From assembly GCA_946894095.1 (NCBI GenBank), contig OX335645.2, positions 21,661,001 to 21,725,000 of the forward strand: a stretch of 64,000 bases of DNA, written 5' to 3'. Each line of letters starts with the position of its first letter. Position 1 is the first letter of the stretch. The position numbers and the translations under genes were made by a program. This stretch comes from Incurvaria masculella. Lineage: Eukaryota; Arthropoda; Insecta; Lepidoptera; Incurvariidae. The notes under the pieces were generated by a model that was given only the letters and a program-made list of their open reading frames with translations, did not search any database and had not been told where the DNA came from. This document shows positions 1 to 12,400 of the stretch, one piece after another.

Positions 1-158
1 ATCACAAACTACATCTAATGATCAAGTAATATATAATTCAATGGCATGATCACATTTATTGCGACATTTGATAAGGCTTTGTGAATTTGAGAATAAAATC
101 TAAATAGAATTTGCCAAGAATCTAATGAGAGACCATTCTCAATAAAATATTCACTTAC

Positions 159-270
159 CTCTTCTGAATCCACTTCTCCCAACAGCTTTTGAAACTTTAA
201 AGCGATCCACAGGCGCAACAGCAACCACTCACAAAAACGGAAAATCACAAAACACCAAAACCAAATTCAC
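159..270 (-). other. possible 5' exon of a gene running off the left edge
   Basis: On the minus strand an open stretch ends in a perfect donor (GAAGAG then gtaagt, intron starting at 158). Upstream lies the GC-rich block at 370-560. The open frame (with residues such as CEWLLLRLW and LLGEVDSEE) has no ATG: only GTG is available, and a stop lies just upstream. It is therefore either a 5' UTR exon or coding from elsewhere. I do not recognise the product. The 5' boundary is not determined. Confidence 0.3.
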
Positions 271-369
271 ATTCAATTCCACGTGGTCACTCGAGGCACC
301 GACAACTTAATTAATTTGGCACGAAAACAATACAAGATCTGACACGCAGAAGAAAACAAAAGTAGTTCG

Positions 370-560
370 AAGTTTGAATGGTGGCGTGTCGCCGTGTCGT
401 CGGCCGCCACTGGCGGCGCGTGTGTCGCGAACGCGAGCGCGGGAACACTGGCGGCCGCGTACCGGCTCTGACGTAACGGCTTTTCCGCCACGCGACCGGC
501 GCGGGAAGGGCGGGGGAGCGGCCAGGAGGCAGGCGCGCGGGAAAACCCCAAGCACAGATT
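370..560. promoter_or_regulatory. GC/CpG-rich block, likely promoter
   Basis: About 190 bp that is strikingly GC- and CpG-rich in AT-rich surroundings (GGCGGCGCG, GCGGGAAGGGCGG). It lies directly upstream of the putative minus-strand 5' exon. GC-box-like GGGCGG strings are visible. Open frames across it in both directions are Arg/Ala/Pro-rich and look like composition artefacts. The promoter role is inferred from composition and position. Confidence 0.35.
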
Positions 561-599
561 GCATATGTAATCTGTGCTTCAAGGGTGGTTGAAACAATT

Positions 600-869
600 T
601 TTGAGGAATATTTTATTTTGATTTGGTTACTTTTTTTCCATTACATTTCACCAGACATTACGCATTTCATTACATTTTATATTTCTTCTGCAAATTATAT
701 TCCATTCTATATAATTTAACATGACTCAGTTCTCTAAGATGAGAGCCAAATTTGTTCAATTTGATAAGTAAAACCATATTAATTAGTAAGTAAAACTACA
801 TTACATTCATTTCAAAATATATATTTCAAATTTCAATTATTAAAAAAATATTAAATTGAACACTGACAG
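600..869. other. AT-rich spacer, nothing recognised
   Basis: Low-complexity AT-rich sequence with no supported gene or repeat. Confidence 0.5.
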
Positions 870-980
870 CTGTATTCAGAGTGGACGTACTAACTTTAAT
901 CCGCCGGACTAAACCGGTTTTTTTATGGTTAATCCGGTGCTAATCTCGTACTAAGTTTTGGCAGGTGCTGTCTGAATACG
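870..980. mobile_element. short palindromic MITE (family A)
   Basis: About 110 bp bounded by the inverted ends TGTATTCAGAG and CTGAATAC. Inside are CGGACTAAACCGG and GGTGCTAATCTCGTACTAAG. The same unit recurs three times at 58543-58996, so it is interspersed and probably a tiny nonautonomous DNA element. Confidence 0.55.
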
Positions 981-1033
981 TAAGTCAGTCCCTGAAGCTT
1001 TAATTTCTCAAATTCAAATTGAAATTCACAAAA

Positions 1034-1350
1034 AAGAGTTGATCGCTAGTCGATAGTTTTGGCGTAAACGACAATTTAGATGATAAGTCAAGGGTAGTCG
1101 GAGTTCTCATCTAAATTGGTGTTTACGAAAGTTCGAAGTTGCGTAAAAACGTCAACCCATACAAGTGTTAGAACTTATTCTGTGGTTTATTTCTTCAACC
1201 TGTCAAAATATTTTTGGCGCATCGGCGCAAGCTGTGAAATCAAACTTCGACTCGAAAATATTATTTCGCTAAACACCCACTGCACGCGCTCTTCAATTAT
1301 CTATCTATACATTTGAAAACGCCAGTCGACAAGTCGGACTAAGAGCTCTA
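1034..1350. repeat. interspersed repeat family B, copy 1
   Basis: About 315 bp with subterminal motifs GGCGTAAACGACAATTTAG and CAAACTTCGACTCG, and CACCCACTGCACGCGCTC near the 3' side. Better copies lie at 29404-29772 and, inverted, at 34935-35240. Copies begin and end with inverted forms of CACCTAAATTGGCG and a TCGATCGGTTTGCCG-like motif, so this is probably a nonautonomous DNA element. Confidence 0.5.
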
Positions 1351-1610
1351 GCCCTAAAATATCCTTTACTTTAGTTTTTTTATTAATAACTACGTCTTTT
1401 TCACCAGTATCGCTTTTTTACGTATTTTTAATTGTTTTGAACTATATCGTATTGTAATGCAATTCTGAAACTTCACCTGATTCAGAATTTTCTTCAAGAG
1501 ATTGCCTCTCTTTATATTGTTTTTAAACTTATACTTATATAGAAGAAACCCATCATTTCTTTCTATGTATGTTGATTTTACAATTGCGGTTTCCATTTTC
1601 ATTTCACAAG

Positions 1611-1935
1611 TCCGTTGCCCAGGGGCGTCTCATGCCAGAGGTCATGGGTTCGATCCTCGTCCAGTTCATGCATTTTGTCACATATCTGAGCTGTTGTTCC
1701 ATTGTTCTGAAAGCATGAATAACTGTAGGTTCCTAGGTGGTAGGGTTAATCCCGCCCGGGTTGGTACCATCGCATGGAATCAACGATGGTCGAAGCGGCA
1801 ATGATAATTGTCCGTGTTTTCCATCCAGCAATAAAAGGAAGGTCTTGGCATGGTACCTTGTTCCCATGTGGTGTGTTAGGCTAATATCTGATGTTCAGTT
1901 TGGTACTACCCATCCATGTCCAGTTACATAAAATG
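1611..1935 (+). mobile_element. tRNA-like SINE copy
   Basis: The head contains GGGTTCGATCCTCG, close to a pol III box B. It is followed by the body shared with about nine other copies: CTAGGTGGTAGGGTTAATCC, GGTTGGTACCATCGCATGGA, TCGAAGCGGCAATGA, and a tail reading CATCCATGTCCAGTTACATA. The tail position, poly(A) in better copies, and the box B make a tRNA-derived SINE the best reading. A fragment of family B follows at about 1935-1985. Confidence 0.6.
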
Positions 1936-1989
1936 TAGTCGATCGGATTGCCGTAAACGCCAATTTAGGTGACAACTGAGACTTCGGGT

Positions 1990-3180
1990 ACTGCTTGCCC
2001 TGGGCCGGTGTGTTGAGGCCTGCTGGTTCCAGGACAATGGATGCCGCGCTTAGCGTGCCTTGTTTAGCAGGACTCATCAAAGTAACGCGTCGTGCTTCTG
2101 GATTGCCGAAGAACTCCGGACTCGTATCCTACTATCGATAGTTGAATCGACTCGAGTCAGTCAGTAAAGATTATTGTAAAGTTTGTATTATGCAAGCGCG
2201 AAATGTTAACAAAGGGGCTTTGCATTTGACTCTTGAGCAGGATTTGTGTTGACGAACCTTAAAATAAACTAACTAAACTTAATAAATAATTTAATGGTAA
2301 CTTCTGTGACGATCATTTAGGAGTTTTAGAAAAATCGGTCAAACATTCATAGAAAGAAGATTACTTTAATTTCAACTTACTTTCATTTCGTACCGAAAAG
2401 GCCACCATAACAATTTTTAAAGACATGTTTCGTAGCCAATTTAATATGATGGTGTAATATATTAATTATTACCCATGCCTTTATTATGTTTGCATAGATA
2501 AATTAGCAAGCCAAATACATATTGAATCGCCGTAAGCATGTGAAACATAAACAGCAGTAAACTCGAATTCAAAATCAATGAAAGCTTTTTTTATATTAGT
2601 CCATACAGAGAATTTATCCCGCAAAATTCAGAACATTGTATTTAACAAGTGGGTGAGACTTTATTGATGGATGTGAAATGGAGATATATGTGTATTAAAT
2701 GGAGTTTTATTCGACTTTTTGTACATGAGCTACATGAAAAATCCATGGATGTCTAACACCACCACAGCATTCCCGAAGGAATTAAGTGCCATGCTACCTT
2801 CCTATGAGCACAGGTTCTTGCGCAATTGAGCAAAATGTTAAATTATCGCCTCGAACATCTTTTCATTCGATGCGATAGTACTAACTCGAACGGGTTTATA
2901 TCATACAGTTAAATAAATAATAAAACAGATATGTTCTAAATTGAGCATAGATTTCGTGGTTTCAGCAATGTACCTAATTGCGGTCACTTACATCATGTTG
3001 TGTAATAGTAAACTTGGTTATATTGATATACACATTCTAGAAAATTCTCCATAAAAAGTTATCAAAGGCTGCGAACTGCTTTCAAAGCGCACCCCATTAC
3101 CCGAACAATATGTAGAGAAAGGAGTGCTTCTTTTATTCCGTAGCCGAGGCCATATGTAGCGTTCATCAGTACGCGAGCAC
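1990..3180. other. spacer without recognised gene
   Basis: AT-rich sequence with only short open frames. No repeat shared with the rest of the window was recognised. Confidence 0.4.
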
Positions 3181-3276
3181 AGAGTCGCACACACGCGCAC
3201 GCAACACGTAGAGACAAGTTAATATGTTCGCTGACAATGCCATGAATACGCGGAGCACAATACTCGGGGAAGCATT

Positions 3277-3651
3277 GTGCGACACAATACAATCGGACAC
3301 AATGTAACCTGCGGAGGTGTGAATCCAGGAGCAAACACTCCGGCACACGCGCCCCGGAAAATATCGGCGACCTCGTCTCTAGGGCGCGATTATGGTGTGG
3401 GACGGGAGACCTCTATCGGCGGTGCCTCATGTGGCGAACGTATCGAGGTTCCCAGTTCGATGCCTTATCGCAAGCTGAATAGGAAATTTATGAAAATCAT
3501 AGATATAAAACTAATTGATGTCGTGCAATACCTATTAGCCGACTGGCTTTGCGACGCATCTCTGTCTACTGTCAATATATATCTTGACTTATCAAATCAC
3601 TCACCGCTAAGTCGTGATTCTTATAAAAAATCAAGTCCCTTTCTGGAATAG
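3277..3651 (+). other. unassigned 124-codon open frame
   Basis: A 124 aa open frame beginning MRHNTIGHNVTCGG. The first half is GC-richer than its surroundings and the second half is AT-rich. No domain, signal peptide or membrane segment is recognised, and no splice structure supports it. It may be chance or part of a decayed element. Confidence 0.12.
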
Positions 3652-4281
3652 TAAAGTTGTCTAACCCGGAGTTACTAATCGCATGAAACCTTCTCCCGTG
3701 AATCCTGTAGCAGCATCGGCAAGGTCCGTCAATGTCTTATATAAATTAAATTTCTAAATTTCTACATAAGGATAAGTAAATTCTTAAATTATTAAACATG
3801 CACAACAACAATAAATAATTAAGAATTCATAATAAAGCGTGCCTTGAGCCACAGAGGAAATGCAAGATCTGTTGACTAACAGGTTTTTAGGACACTTCCA
3901 ATCGTATGGAATCAAATGTAGTTAATCAAAAAAATTATATGGTCACTTTCAAACTTAATGCTCTAAGGTTTTTTTGAATTATTAGTAATGCTACCGAAAT
4001 GAAAACGTTAAAAGAATTAATTCGATCTAAAAAGTTAATTAAATCTTTAAAATAAATCAATTAAATCTAATCCTCCTTCCCCTCATAGTCCTGATAGATC
4101 ATGTGAATTTGATACTATTATCCCTAAATATTATTTCAAATTATATTTCAAATTGCCAACACAAATTGTTGTTCCTTCCTAGAAAGAACAATTTGTGGTG
4201 CTTGAGTGACCTTCGATGTTCGAACACCTCCGGGTCGGGTCCTCAATTTCATGGTGGTTGTCTATGGCTGACACAAATTTA

Positions 4282-4318
<37 letters not shown>

Positions 4319-5040
4319 TATTAATTATAAAAATCTTTATTATATAAAGAGATGATTTTATTTTAGGTACATCATATTTATACCAATTTACCAATTAATG
4401 TCGTCAAATAATAGAATATGAAATTTTTTCGCAATATAACAAGTGATAATAATGTTCCGAAATGTTAGCCATTAAGCTTAAATAAGTGACTGGGCAGCAT
4501 ATACGAACCACTTTTTTGTTAACAATCAACTTTCAGTTCAATCATAAAATAAATCTTAACTAATAAAAATATAAAAAATACTGGAAACACATTTAAGAAT
4601 CTTTGACTACACTTAATGCTGCATACCTACGGCAATGGAAAGTTGGGCGGGCGGTTATTTGGAGAGGCGAATGTGGGCGGGCGGGCGCTCACAGGGAGGC
4701 TCCCTGTGACCACGTTCAAATAATATTTCTGTTGTGTTCACCATTACCTAGTCCTCGCGGCTCCTTTGTGTTCGACATCTATTGAGGCTGGGCCGTTATT
4801 GTCAGTACACATTCAGCGGCGTAGGACGCCACTAACTTCGCTACTATTTCGACATCACGCAAAATAATGTGGGATAGGGGGAGGCCATTGTGTGCCGCCA
4901 GCGCGCCGCCACCGCACCCCCTCCGCCATCTCCAGACGAAACGCCTATGGTCCCGGGGTTTGGGAGATGGGTCTTTTTTTTGGGTTTATCCTGACAAATG
5001 CATGTTACAGATCGACGTTTTTTTTTACTAGGTACGGCAC
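3652..5040. other. spacer with (AT)n microsatellite
   Basis: AT-rich. A pure (AT)n run lies at about 4283-4313. A GC-richer patch at about 4640-4950 contains GGGCGGGCGG but no credible gene. Confidence 0.45.
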
Positions 5041-5049
5041 AGTGGATAC

Positions 5050-5165
5050 TCGTCTCTCGGACAACTTCGCTTGGGTCGTATTGTTGAGAGGTCCTGGGTT
5101 CAGTACCGCCATGTGCATGCATGAATTTCTAATTCTTTGTGAGTTGGTCGAGTGCATTTCATAAC
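5050..5165 (+). repeat. SINE-head-like fragment
   Basis: Contains GAGAGGTCCTGGGTTCAGTA, which resembles the tRNA-like head of the SINE at 1611, but no SINE body follows. A relict is the simplest reading. Confidence 0.25.
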
Positions 5166-5515
5166 GATTCCGCACGCAGCTCCATGATTCGGAATCCATG
5201 TATTGTGTCGATACGGCAAATATTTTCCGTGTCCAGTTTAATGTAGCCGAGCTCATGAGCTCATGAGAGAAAGTCCTGATATGACACCTAATTCCTTCGG
5301 GAACGCTGTGTGTTCATCAATTATTTTGCAGAATATTAAATGTGAAAACCATCCAATTGTCGAATATAAAGATTTTTGTAAAATGTTAAAACATAGTGCA
5401 CAATCTCTGGTATGCGCATTCAATTACGATCACCCATTCTAAGAGTCACCATGACATGGCTACTGCACTCAAAATTGGCTCCAAGCAAGAGACCTCATCA
5501 ACGGACACGAAATTT

Positions 5516-6790
5516 TGGGTGGCCCTTCCCGGCGGGACTAACTAATTCGCGGGCACGGTACAGAACCGTCCTATTGCGCCCAGGGATCTTCTGTGTTACA
5601 AGTAAAAAGACAGGCTTCGTGATAAGGAGAGTGAAACATGTCCACAAAGCAGACCATGCGCATAGTGTTTTATTACAAAACTAGCTGCGGTACCCGGCTC
5701 CGCTCGGGTCAATGTCATGTTGGATTGATTTCGGTCTGAATTATTAAGGCGGGATTAACCCAACCACCTTCCTTGCTTTTACAAAGTTTTATGAGGAATA
5801 CGAACCACAGCCACCTTCAACATCGAAAACGGCAACCCATCCGGAATCTGACTGCGCCCAGAGTTGCTATACTTTGATAAAATACGCAAATAAATCGGGC
5901 GAGTGGTTCGAAGTTATCGCTCTACATGATATCGTGGAACTTTCTGTAGGCCTTTTTAACACCTACAATTTTCAAGTACACCGTTAAATATTTAAAAATT
6001 ACGTACGCAATCTTTGCTCGTTGATCGCTTCTTATATTAATGAAAACCGTATCAAAAAGTCTGTTGCGTGGCTTAGAAGAAATAAACGAAGAAATAAAGG
6101 CAGATAGTGATTACCCCCCAAGCCGCCACCTCGGGGCATTTCGGTTTGTATGACAGCTACATCTTAACGTATGTAAGCGGAACTAAATTATATATAGTCT
6201 ATCCTGTGTTTACATATACGTGTAGTAAGTTTCATCGAATTTTGATGATCGAATTAAGAGTTATGGAGGAACATACAAACATGCATACAGAACTGATTTC
6301 TAAAAATCATCAATTTAGTCTTAGTATCATACATAAAGTCTACAAACGAAGTATCTTAGAAAACAAAGCAACTTACTCCATGAACACCCCTTACAGATTT
6401 ATTATTAGTATAGATTATTAGTATGGATAACTTATAGCTAAAAGTAAACCACGAAAGTCAAAAATCTAATAAAAACCAAATTGATTAAAAATCTTCATGA
6501 AACAAGCTATATCTGATGACTAATATTTTTAAGATATTATTTTTTTATCGTTGAGAAATCACCTCCAAAGTTATTGTATAAAACTGTATTTTCGAACCAT
6601 ATAACATAGAAACCAAACACTATTTTACAATGCCAATGGTCATCAGACATCTAGTTCGATCAAATAATACTATTTTGAGCAACATTTTGAATCTCTGACA
6701 AGAAATATGAACATGATCTTCTTTCCTCGTTTGTATGGGGAGTTGAGCGGGAGGCTCCATCTGACTCCAGCGCTCGCCTAACAGACGATA
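5516..6790 (+). mobile_element. decayed TTAA-type MITE split by another repeat
   Basis: The left part (5516-5682) matches the start of the 550 bp family seen at 30527-31076 (GGTGGCCCTTCCCGGCGGG, then ATTCGCGGGCACGGTAC). The right part (about 6425-6770) matches its second half (AACTTATAGCTAAAAGTAAA, GGTCATCAGACATCTAG, TTTGTATGGGGAGTTGAGCG). Both TTAA ends are lost, so this is the oldest copy. The roughly 740 bp between is a separate insertion. Confidence 0.7.
5683..6424 (+). mobile_element. insertion inside the MITE, possibly LINE/SINE derived
   Basis: Begins ACTAGCTGCGGTACCCGGCT followed by CCGCTCGGGTC and ends in an AT-rich repeated tail (TTATTAGTATAGATTATTAG). The same start recurs at 52866-52925. 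The tail and precise interruption of the host MITE suggest a retroposed element. No reverse transcriptase is visible. Confidence 0.45.
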
Positions 6791-8410
6791 ATGGTGATCT
6801 CCGGAAACATTGAGTTTGCGTTAGGGTTCATTGTTGTATGCGCGTGCAAATCGAGCGCGACGAAGCGAAATTTAGGTTTTTAAACCTGTAAAGTCTACTT
6901 TTTAAAGTGAATTAATATATGTTTCACGCTTGTTCACAAGATTAATTATTTTGTATCACAAAAAAGAAAATAGTATAAATAATATATAGTTTCCAAGCGC
7001 CGCCGGTTTGACTCATAGAACAGCGCGCATGTTAGGTCTATGGTTTGACTAGTAAAAACCTATTAAATAGGTATTTACAAACATTTATTTTTCTAAAGAA
7101 TATAAGCAATTCATTGAAACCATAGACCTACCATGGGCATCCTATTTCTATGATTGAAACCGTTTTACGGTCATACACTAAATAATAGTCTAAGGTAACT
7201 TTGCCTTTTTGGAGGTTTTGTTAAAAAGTATTTTGTATAACGTAATAGAAAAGCATTAGTGGTTTTTACACTATTTTGGCAAAATCTATAATATTATGTT
7301 GCAACACTGAGTAATAATTAAAGTTGTAACTTCACTTGGTTCACTCACCTCCAATACTTTTGAAATAACTTGAGTATTTCTGAATAGTATGCACTGTAGT
7401 TTATTGCATTTTGTCGCATATATGACATAGTTTTTCTAGATTTTTTCTTAAAATTGTATCTATTTTCTTAGTGGTTTATTTTTTAAAAGGAAAAGTTGCC
7501 ACTTAAATTTAAAAAAATCTTACCACAGTCAATTTCACTGCTAGGGTTGACCCAAATCGTTGCATGCAAAGGTACTGATCTCCTAAGTGACTCCAATATA
7601 TGAACAAAAAAACCAACAATAAACTACGTATAAGCGAAACAGGAGGAAAGAAAGAGAAGGAGAAAGTATCTTTACATATCCCATTGTTGAAGACGTATCA
7701 GAACGTTTACACACTGAAGACATCGAGAATGTACTTCCCGATCCTAATACTGGTCGAAGAGGAGAAATTGTTTTCAAAATTTTTGTTCAAAACTTTTTGG
7801 TTAAGGTAAATAAAAATGTATCGACCCTTTGGTAACAACCCTAACCAAAAAAATATGTTTGTATGGAAAGCGTTATATTTAGTTACTTCTCTTTTACTGA
7901 CATAAAACTACAGAGAGAAAACACATTATCCAATCAGTTTATGCCGTTGAACAAATCACGTTCATAGTAAAAAATCGAGTTATTCATCGATTCATGCAAC
8001 AATTAGGCAATGTTACCAAAGTTGACGGTACCTATATTGTGTTATACAATTTACGTTCACCCAGTTAAGATATGCGATACTTTATGAATATAAGGCAAAC
8101 TTACCAAGAAATCCCAATGATTCCATACAAATTCGTATTCGTTGTGAAAACTTCTCATGTTCGCTTCCCGAGTAGACACCCTGGAAAAAAGGAATTAGTT
8201 CCAGCCACAAGAGTTTATTTTATTATATGGCAACTAAAGACTATTATTATACATGGCAACGAACAAACGAATGAGAGCCGCAGACAGCGTTGCCGATGTG
8301 GGGAATTTCTCCCGAATTTGGAAATTTCAGTCTACTATCGGGATAAATTCGGGAATCGGTTAAATAAAATATCTGGATTTTCCGGATATTTTGACAACAG
8401 AATGAAAAGA
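6791..8410. other. AT-rich spacer, nothing recognised
   Basis: Short open frames only, including 117 codons at 8072-8425 with no recognisable domain. No clear repeat or exon. Confidence 0.4.
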
Positions 8411-8412
8411 GT

Positions 8413-8665
8413 TTCTCACCGGTGAATCATAACGCTTTCGATCTCATGATATGACAGCCACGAGTCACCCTAATGTTGTCCCTTTCTAATTATTCTTATT
8501 AGAGTGTGATGACTCAAACCTAACATTCTATTTTTGATGCCGTCAGGCGAAAGCGTATCACTTTCATCTGTGACCAACTCGTTTTCACTTTATTGTGTCT
8601 CCTAGTGAGATTCTCACCTGTGACATACTGGTTACTCACAGACGAGAATCTCATAAGTAGATAGC
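8413..8665. mobile_element. MITE family C, copy 1
   Basis: Ends are inverted versions of GAGATTCTCACCTGTGA. Shared internal motifs with the copy at 46683-46990 include TGACAGCCACGAGT, GTTGTCCCTTTCTAAT and AGGCGAAAGCGTATCAC. Confidence 0.55.
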
Positions 8666-8762
8666 CTGACATCAGCCTTAGAACTTAGACCTTGGCCGCC
8701 CTATAGACTCCATAGACTAGGCCTATGGAGAAAGATCGCCGCCCAGCTATTTCAAAGAAAAT

Positions 8763-8990
8763 TTCAAATGAACAAAAAACAGCTCAAGCAGCCAATTTGG
8801 GTAGAATGCTCGGAGAATTTTACGAATGAGCAAAAACAGCTCATGCAGTCGATTAGAGTAGGATGCTTGGATTTATTTTTTCAAATGAGCAAGCAAAGCT
8901 CATGCAGCCGATTTGGGTGAATTGCTCAGGATGTTTTTTAATTGACCATAAATAAGCTTTTGCACCCAAATTTGAGTTCAAAATAGGCAA
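8763..8990 (+). repeat. tandem repeat, about 59 bp period
   Basis: About four degenerate units, each starting near AAATGAGCAAAAACAGCTCA and followed by TGCAGCCGATTTGGG. Unit starts are at about 8766, 8825, 8884 and 8940. It lies less than 0.8 kb upstream of the TTC14 start codon. Confidence 0.6.
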
Positions 8991-9104
8991 AAAAAATCTT
9001 ATTTTTTTAAGGAGGCGGAAATACGGAAATACTGGTGGTGATGGAGCACTTATTCCGAATCGGAATTTTCACTTAACAAATTTCGGGTATTTACGGCTTG
9101 TATA

Positions 9105-9489
9105 GTCGGCAACACTAGCCCCTGCCGGTCTCGTTTTGTCATAAGTCATATCAAATGCGTTTTGTTTCGGCGATTTCCGGTTTATTTTCCTCTATAATTA
9201 AACGCGATGTCGAAGCGTTCTAAGAAGTGAAAAGGAGCAGCTTATTTGCGAGCAGTGACTAGTAAGTCTATTTTTCGTTAGATCAATGATACTTGGCTAA
9301 AATGGACAGCTTTGTCTTCATTCTCGCCTCGCGTGGGTGAGACAAAATGGCGATTGCACTGCATGGTGCAATTCCAGCCACCGAGTAAACCTGAACATCG
9401 TATGCGTTATTGATCGTAAAAGCTCATCATAGTTCAAAGTTTACATACACTGTGGTAATATAATACCGCTTCTACAGCGCTCTTCCGCA
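9105..9489 (+). promoter_or_regulatory. TTC14: putative TTC14 promoter and 5' UTR
   Basis: A good acceptor (TTCTACAG, exon from 9478) sits 12 bp before the ATG at 9490, so an untranslated first exon is likely. A candidate donor (ACTA then gtaagt) is at about 9260, after a GC-richer stretch from about 9105. The transcription start is not determined. Confidence 0.35.
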
Positions 9490-12400
9490 ATGGATTCATC
9501 TATGGAAGCCGGCCTTGTGCGGCAGTCGCTGAACTACCATGGACAGCAGCTGCAAAAAACGTGGGAGGGCGAGCGTGGCGAGGAAGACCTCGCCAAGTTG
9601 AACGTTGGGCCACTGGACTTCGCCGTGTACCAGGCGCGGCATAAACAGCTAACTTTTACGGACCGCGGAAAGAGGCTCAAACTGCACCAATTCATAGCGA
9701 AAGAGGCGAGCTTGCTCTTCGACAGCTCGTTGATGGAAGAAACCCCATCGTCTTCAACCCTGAATACTGACTCCATTGCACCAGAAGACAGTAAGTATCA
9801 ATCATTCAATTAAAATACCAATCTGGAGCTTTATACACCTGTAGAATTGTCGGTATGGACGTTGGCCGGTTCCCTCCTCTCGCAAACGGCTGCGCAGAAC
9901 CAAAAATATATCGAATTTGGTGTCTGTGCAGCGGCTGGCGCTTGGAGGGAGCAGGACAACATCCGTGCCAGGCAGTCTACCACATTGATTGCCACCATTA
10001 ATTTGCCATCCAATTAGGAGTTCCCCATTTTGTGTAAGTGAGCAGACAGGCTACACGAATAGAGGTGTTTTCGCCCGATAAGTGTACCTATTCATATAAA
10101 TTGTCAACCAAATGTATGCCACTTCTATCCAGTTATTGTCCTATATTTCATACAGTTATGGGCCTATATGATTCCATTCTCAACTCTGCATTTGAAGTTC
10201 TTTGCAATGCCATTAAATATGAATTTCTTTCCATATGCTCAGTTCAACATCGTCTTCTTCGTCTAGTCAAACTGGTATAATGGTCAAGAAAAGAGTTTGT
10301 CTGGCGAACTAGCGTAAATCACCCTATGCTTAAGTAAAAATTGATAGCTGTCATGTTTGGTGCCCTATCTATCTTTGATTTATTTATTTACCTCTTTCCA
10401 GATCTTTATGCATTGATGCCGCCATTTGAGACATTTTTAACTGTGGACAAGGCTGCGAGATTAAGACACTTCTTTGACGTAAGTTTGCCAAATGTTTTAT
10501 TTATTTAAGTATATGTATATGTTTTATTACACGTATTGAAATGCCATAGTTATGTACAGTCTCAGTTGAAAAAATAACAAGATCACAAGAGTACAGGTTA
10601 CATAAAGCATGAATTCCGTAGGGGACAATATCAAAACACAGTACTAGTATGATATAAGCGAAACAGACAGCAGCAACACAAGCCCTGTATGAAGATACAA
10701 ATGAATTTGAATGTACAAATATCCATACATTTAGTGCCCCTATATTTGTCTTAACTTTAGGCTTCAATCCACAGATCAGTGAAGTTACCAATAAATATAT
10801 ATTTTTTTTTTTTTTCAAGTGAAAAGTAAAAATGTACAACGTGAGATCTTTCACATGAGAAATAGATTAAGTAAATTTTTTCACATGGGTATTTTCACAT
10901 TTACTTTGTGATTCACTTAAGTGAATGTATCCTTTCAGATATAATGTAGTTGTCCGATACATAAATTCAAATGTTTGTACAGAATGTGAAGACTGGAGAG
11001 CTGGTGATTGGAGCAGTGATCAACAGAACGGCTTCAGGGATGATGCTGAAAGTTCTCTGCACCGCCGGAACCAACCCGCGTTACGTTGCAGACATCAATG
11101 TTAAGGTACAGGTTTGATTTGATGCAATGTAATGAGATTTTGATGTCCAGACCAAAAATGTTTCTAATCACTTTTAAAATTGAAATTAATAAGATAACGA
11201 TAATATCATTGGTACAATTCAAATGATGAGTTATTTTCAACCTAAACTGAAACCTGAAAGTCTTTTTACATTTATATTATATTTATACAATTCATTGATA
11301 ACAAGAATCGCAGATTAATTAAAAGCTACTGTAAGCTACAAAACATATTTGTTGATTATTATAAATGACAATGCTGAAATCAAAATCACATTAAAGAGTA
11401 CATTCAAAAAGACCGATTCCAATAGGCAAACATTTGATTGAAAATTAAAATAAAAAATAATATTTTTCAATTACTAATTAATGAAAGTCCCAGCGAACAA
11501 GGATCATTATTTTTAAAAAAGTTCACATGTTGTTCTCAGTGTTGTCAGATGTTGCGTATTTTAGCTGTAATAGGTAATGACATTTTAATCCTATCTTGCG
11601 ATTTCAGCTAAATGATTAATGTCACAGTCGTTAATCTGATCTAAATAAATCTTAACTAAATACACTCCGTATATAGTAAAATGAATTATGTTACTAATCA
11701 AATATTTTATCATTATACTTATGGTTTAGTTTTGGTATACCAATATCTGGCAGCTCCGACCGCGACATGGCGTCATCAGGACAGATTGTGTGTATGTATC
11801 AAGGTAAAGATCGGTCAGTACGTCTTCAATAGTTTACGGAGAACTGACTGGCGCTGCTATCGCTATACCATTTTCCTTTAGATCGGAAGGAAAAGGTTAT
11901 CAGCCAGATCAATTTATTTTAGGTTTACAACCATACTGTTCGATCATAGCATACTGATTTCGCTTCCTCTACAAACATACACGTTTGTAATGATTCGTCA
12001 ACTACTATTTTAATTATAATTTAACTTAAATGCCTTTTTCGTAATTAATAGAAAAAAGATATTTATGGTTTTATGCTGAAAGTCCTTGCCTTTCCGTGTG
12101 AACATAGACACGACAAAAAGAAGTAACATTTCACAAGACTAACCTCAAATATGCATTTTTAAAAGTGTCTGACAGGTTATTCCTGCTGTGAAAGTAAAGT
12201 AAACCATATTAATTATTGTGTGTAAGCATATGAGGAATGAAAATACGTTTGGTTGATACAGTATCGTTTAAGTAGTAGCACTATTCTGGCCCATAGTAAA
12301 ATCGGCAATGTCCTTTTTTTTAAGTTGGATTGCTGATACTTTTTTTTTCCTGCAGGCATTTCTACCTGTGACCAATATCATACCGGCAGTGGACAAGAAA

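Noticed and set aside
374..592. 72-codon Arg/Pro-rich plus-strand frame
   Set aside because: It reflects the GC-rich block. The opposite strand is open too, and there is no domain or splice support.
9534..9776. Minus-strand frame over TTC14 exon 1
   Set aside because: Shadow of the real exon, whose residues match TTC14.
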